Source: Actinobacteria bacterium UBA5182
Lineage (GTDB): Bacteria; Actinomycetota; UBA4738
Direction: 5' to 3'
Assembly (NCBI GenBank): GCA_002413185.1
Contig: DHWM01000171.1
Coordinates: forward strand, 3,056 to 9,227
DNA: 6,172 bases
Shown: piece by piece, positions 4,873-6,172 of the stretch
Layout of the letters: every line of letters starts with the position of its first letter
Position numbering within the stretch: position 1 is the stretch's first letter
The notes under the pieces: model-generated
Seen by the model: the letters and a program-made list of their open reading frames with translations, nothing else
What the model was told of the DNA's origin: nothing
Database searches by the model: none
Program-made: the position numbers and the translations under genes

Positions 4873-5514
4873 GTGCCATCGACCCCCATCCCGTTCACCG
4901 ACAACTACCAGGATCACTCGTCGGAGTCCGGGTACCAGTTCGAGTTCTTCTGCGAGCGGTGCGGCAACGGCTACAAGTCCGCGTTCAAGGCATCCGCCCT
5001 CGGCATGGGCGGCAAGGCCGCTCGGGCCCTGGGGGGAGTGTTCGGAGGGAAGCTGAACGAGATCGGATGGTCCGCCGGCTACCTCCAGGACTCGACGAAC
5101 TCCCCCGCCAAGGACAAGGCCCTTCGGGAGGCCATCCAGGACGTCACCCCGCTGTTCAACCAGTGCCACCGGTGCGGACAGTGGGTGTGCAAGGAGATCT
5201 GCTGGAACGAGGAATTCAACATGTGCGTGCAGGACGCCCCGAAGCTGGAGGGCGAGATCGCCGCGGCCCAGTCCGACGCCCGGCTGGAGCAGGTCCGCGA
5301 CAAGACCAAGCGGGTCGACTGGACGGGCGACCTCAACCTGGAGCGCAAGCAGATGACGCTGTGTCCGAGCTGCGGGGCGGAGGCGCCCCCGTCGGGGAAG
5401 TTCTGCGCCAGCTGTGGCCAGGCCCTCACCGCTCCGGTAGCGTGCGCGAAGTGCGGGGCGGAGTCGCCCCGAGGGTCGAAGTTCTGCCCGGAGTGCGGGG
5501 AGAAGTTCGCCTGA
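4873..5514 (+). CDS. Cysteine-rich zinc-ribbon protein with a tandem C-terminal double zinc ribbon
   Basis: 213 residues from the GTG at 4873, with 15 cysteines. The N-terminal half has CERC (27-30), a Gly-rich insert (about 40-65) and CHRC (98-101). These two knuckles, 67 residues apart, probably form one zinc site. More cysteines follow at 106, 110 and 118, within VCKEICWNEEFNMC. A charged, probably helical linker (about 122-160) leads to two copies of a zinc ribbon 27 residues apart: CPSC...CASC (C164/C167 with C178/C181) and CAKC...CPEC (C191/C194 with C205/C208), a DZANK-like pair. No signal peptide or membrane helix is visible, so it is probably cytoplasmic. Such ribbons usually bind proteins or nucleic acids; no enzyme domain is seen. 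It overlaps the next ORF and is probably co-translated with it. Zinc-ribbon assignment is secure; role unknown. Confidence 0.9.
   Translation: MPSTPIPFTDNYQDHSSESGYQFEFFCERCGNGYKSAFKASALGMGGKAARALGGVFGGKLNEIGWSAGYLQDSTNSPAKDKALREAIQDVTPLFNQCHRCGQWVCKEICWNEEFNMCVQDAPKLEGEIAAAQSDARLEQVRDKTKRVDWTGDLNLERKQMTLCPSCGAEAPPSGKFCASCGQALTAPVACAKCGAESPRGSKFCPECGEKFA
5362..5506 (+). repeat. Tandem duplication of the zinc-ribbon coding unit
   Basis: Two units 81 bases (27 codons) apart share an identical TGCGGGGCGGAG (from 5371 and 5452) and AAGTTCTGC downstream in each. They encode CPSCGAEAPPSGKFCASCG and CAKCGAESPRGSKFCPECG. The similarity suggests internal duplication within the gene. Confidence 0.7.
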
Positions 5515-6172
5515 CCACCTACCAGGGTCGGGTCACCATCGGCCCGCGCGGCGGCGCGGGCGCCCCGGTCCCGGCGACGGTGGAGCCCGGCGAGCTCTCG
5601 CTGTCGATCGTTCCCGAGGGCGGCGAGCCGGTGGAGCTCGCCTACGCCGACATCGACGACCTCTTCGACGACGACTACACCATGCGCCTGACCGACTGGA
5701 GGGAGCGCCGATACGACCTTTCGATGTTCGGGAAGGCCTACGGCCAGATCCTGGCCGAGGTGACGAAGCGGCGACGGGATCGTCTCCAGCACGACCTCCT
5801 GCTGACGGGGGTCGGCTCTTCCAAGGCATACGCGGCGTTCGTGTTCGGCGGGGTCGAGGGACCGGTGCCGGCGGAGCTCCGGCTGTTCGACGACCTGCTG
5901 GTGGTGATCCCGGAGCGGGGACTGATGTGGGGCCTGCCCTATTCGTTCATCGAGGGAGTCGAATGGGACGCCGAGCTGTACCAGATCCGGGTGACCGACG
6001 ACCTCGGCGAGCAGCACCTGTTCGGCCGGCTGGCCAAGCGCTCGGAGGAGTTCCGGAACGACCTCAAGGGCAAGATGGACGCCCTGGCCCGGCGGACGGC
6101 CGCCACGCTGGCCACGCTGGTGCCAGGGTTGGAGCCGGCCGTTCTGTCGAGGCTGGCCGGGGCGATGCGCGA
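5493..6172 (+). CDS. Unrecognised protein, probable tandem PH-like domains, 3' end outside the window
   Basis: An open frame (226 full codons) with no stop before the right edge; I do not recognise a named family. It appears to contain two similar halves about 99 residues apart. Each has several short beta strands, then a Tyr-led segment (YADIDDLF at 51-58; YSFIEGVEW at 150-158), more strands (YTMRLTDWRERRYDLSMFG; YQIRVTDDLGEQHLFG) and a long charged helix (about 80-98; 180-200). That order resembles PH-like folds. No signal peptide or membrane helix is seen. The start is unclear. The GTG at 5493 lies inside the zinc-ribbon gene (22-base overlap) with only a weak GGA upstream. A CTG at 5511 would overlap the zinc-ribbon stop as CTGA and has GGGGAGAAG at a good distance. 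Coding is supported by G/C-rich third positions throughout. It probably works with the zinc-ribbon protein; function unknown. Confidence 0.75.
   Translation, partial: MRGEVRLTTYQGRVTIGPRGGAGAPVPATVEPGELSLSIVPEGGEPVELAYADIDDLFDDDYTMRLTDWRERRYDLSMFGKAYGQILAEVTKRRRDRLQHDLLLTGVGSSKAYAAFVFGGVEGPVPAELRLFDDLLVVIPERGLMWGLPYSFIEGVEWDAELYQIRVTDDLGEQHLFGRLAKRSEEFRNDLKGKMDALARRTAATLATLVPGLEPAVLSRLAGAMR

Noticed and set aside
5079..6017. 312-codon minus-strand frame opposite the zinc-ribbon and PH-like genes
   Set aside because: Antisense to the cysteine-motif gene and to a frame with good coding bias; no start signal or domain.
1..6172. tRNA, rRNA, CRISPR, insertion sequence or phage signals
   Set aside because: No cloverleaf-like segments, spaced direct repeats, transposase/integrase motifs or terminal inverted repeats were seen; genes fill almost all of the window.

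Overview
The window is a high-GC (roughly two-thirds G+C), densely coding bacterial chromosome segment with no RNA genes, mobile elements or CRISPR. A probable F420-binding flavin/deazaflavin-type split-barrel protein, GTG starts, starts without a Shine-Dalgarno sequence and strong G/C third-position bias point to Actinomycetota. A deep-branching or uncultured lineage is likely, but this cannot be fixed from the window. No gene-free stretch exceeds about 100 bases.

Layout. Positions 1-996 are minus-strand: a P1-family peptidase (DmpA/L-aminopeptidase D-esterase type) cut by the left edge, preceded by an Rv1155-like PPOX-class F420-dependent enzyme. Only 14 bases separate the latter from a divergent plus-strand pair, a membrane-anchored DUF3137-like protein and a LemA-family protein, coupled by a GTGA stop/start overlap. 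LemA ends in a run of eleven prolines. Its last ~95 bp overlap, tail to tail, the 3' end of a minus-strand MFS exporter-like transporter (2382-3710).

Divergent from the transporter is a plus-strand UPF0173-type metallo-beta-lactamase-fold hydrolase (3842-4480), followed after 13 bases by a small two-helix membrane protein with a paired-cysteine loop (4494-4790). A good -10 element (TATAGT) at 4805-4810 then opens a new unit. It contains a cysteine-rich zinc-ribbon protein (4873-5514) and an overlapping ORF that runs off the right edge, which I read as two tandem PH-like folds.

How the genes may work together. The DUF3137-LemA pair looks like a membrane-anchored module, a pairing I recall from other genomes. 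The zinc-ribbon/PH-like pair looks like a second translationally coupled two-protein module of unknown function and is the least characterised part of the window. The peptidase, F420 protein, transporter and MBL hydrolase look like ordinary metabolic or housekeeping genes with no obvious shared pathway. The most noteworthy points are the overlapping 3' ends built on a low-complexity GC tract, the compact 996/1011 divergent promoter, the candidate leaderless starts, and the coupled zinc-ribbon/PH-like pair with an ambiguous GTG or CTG start.
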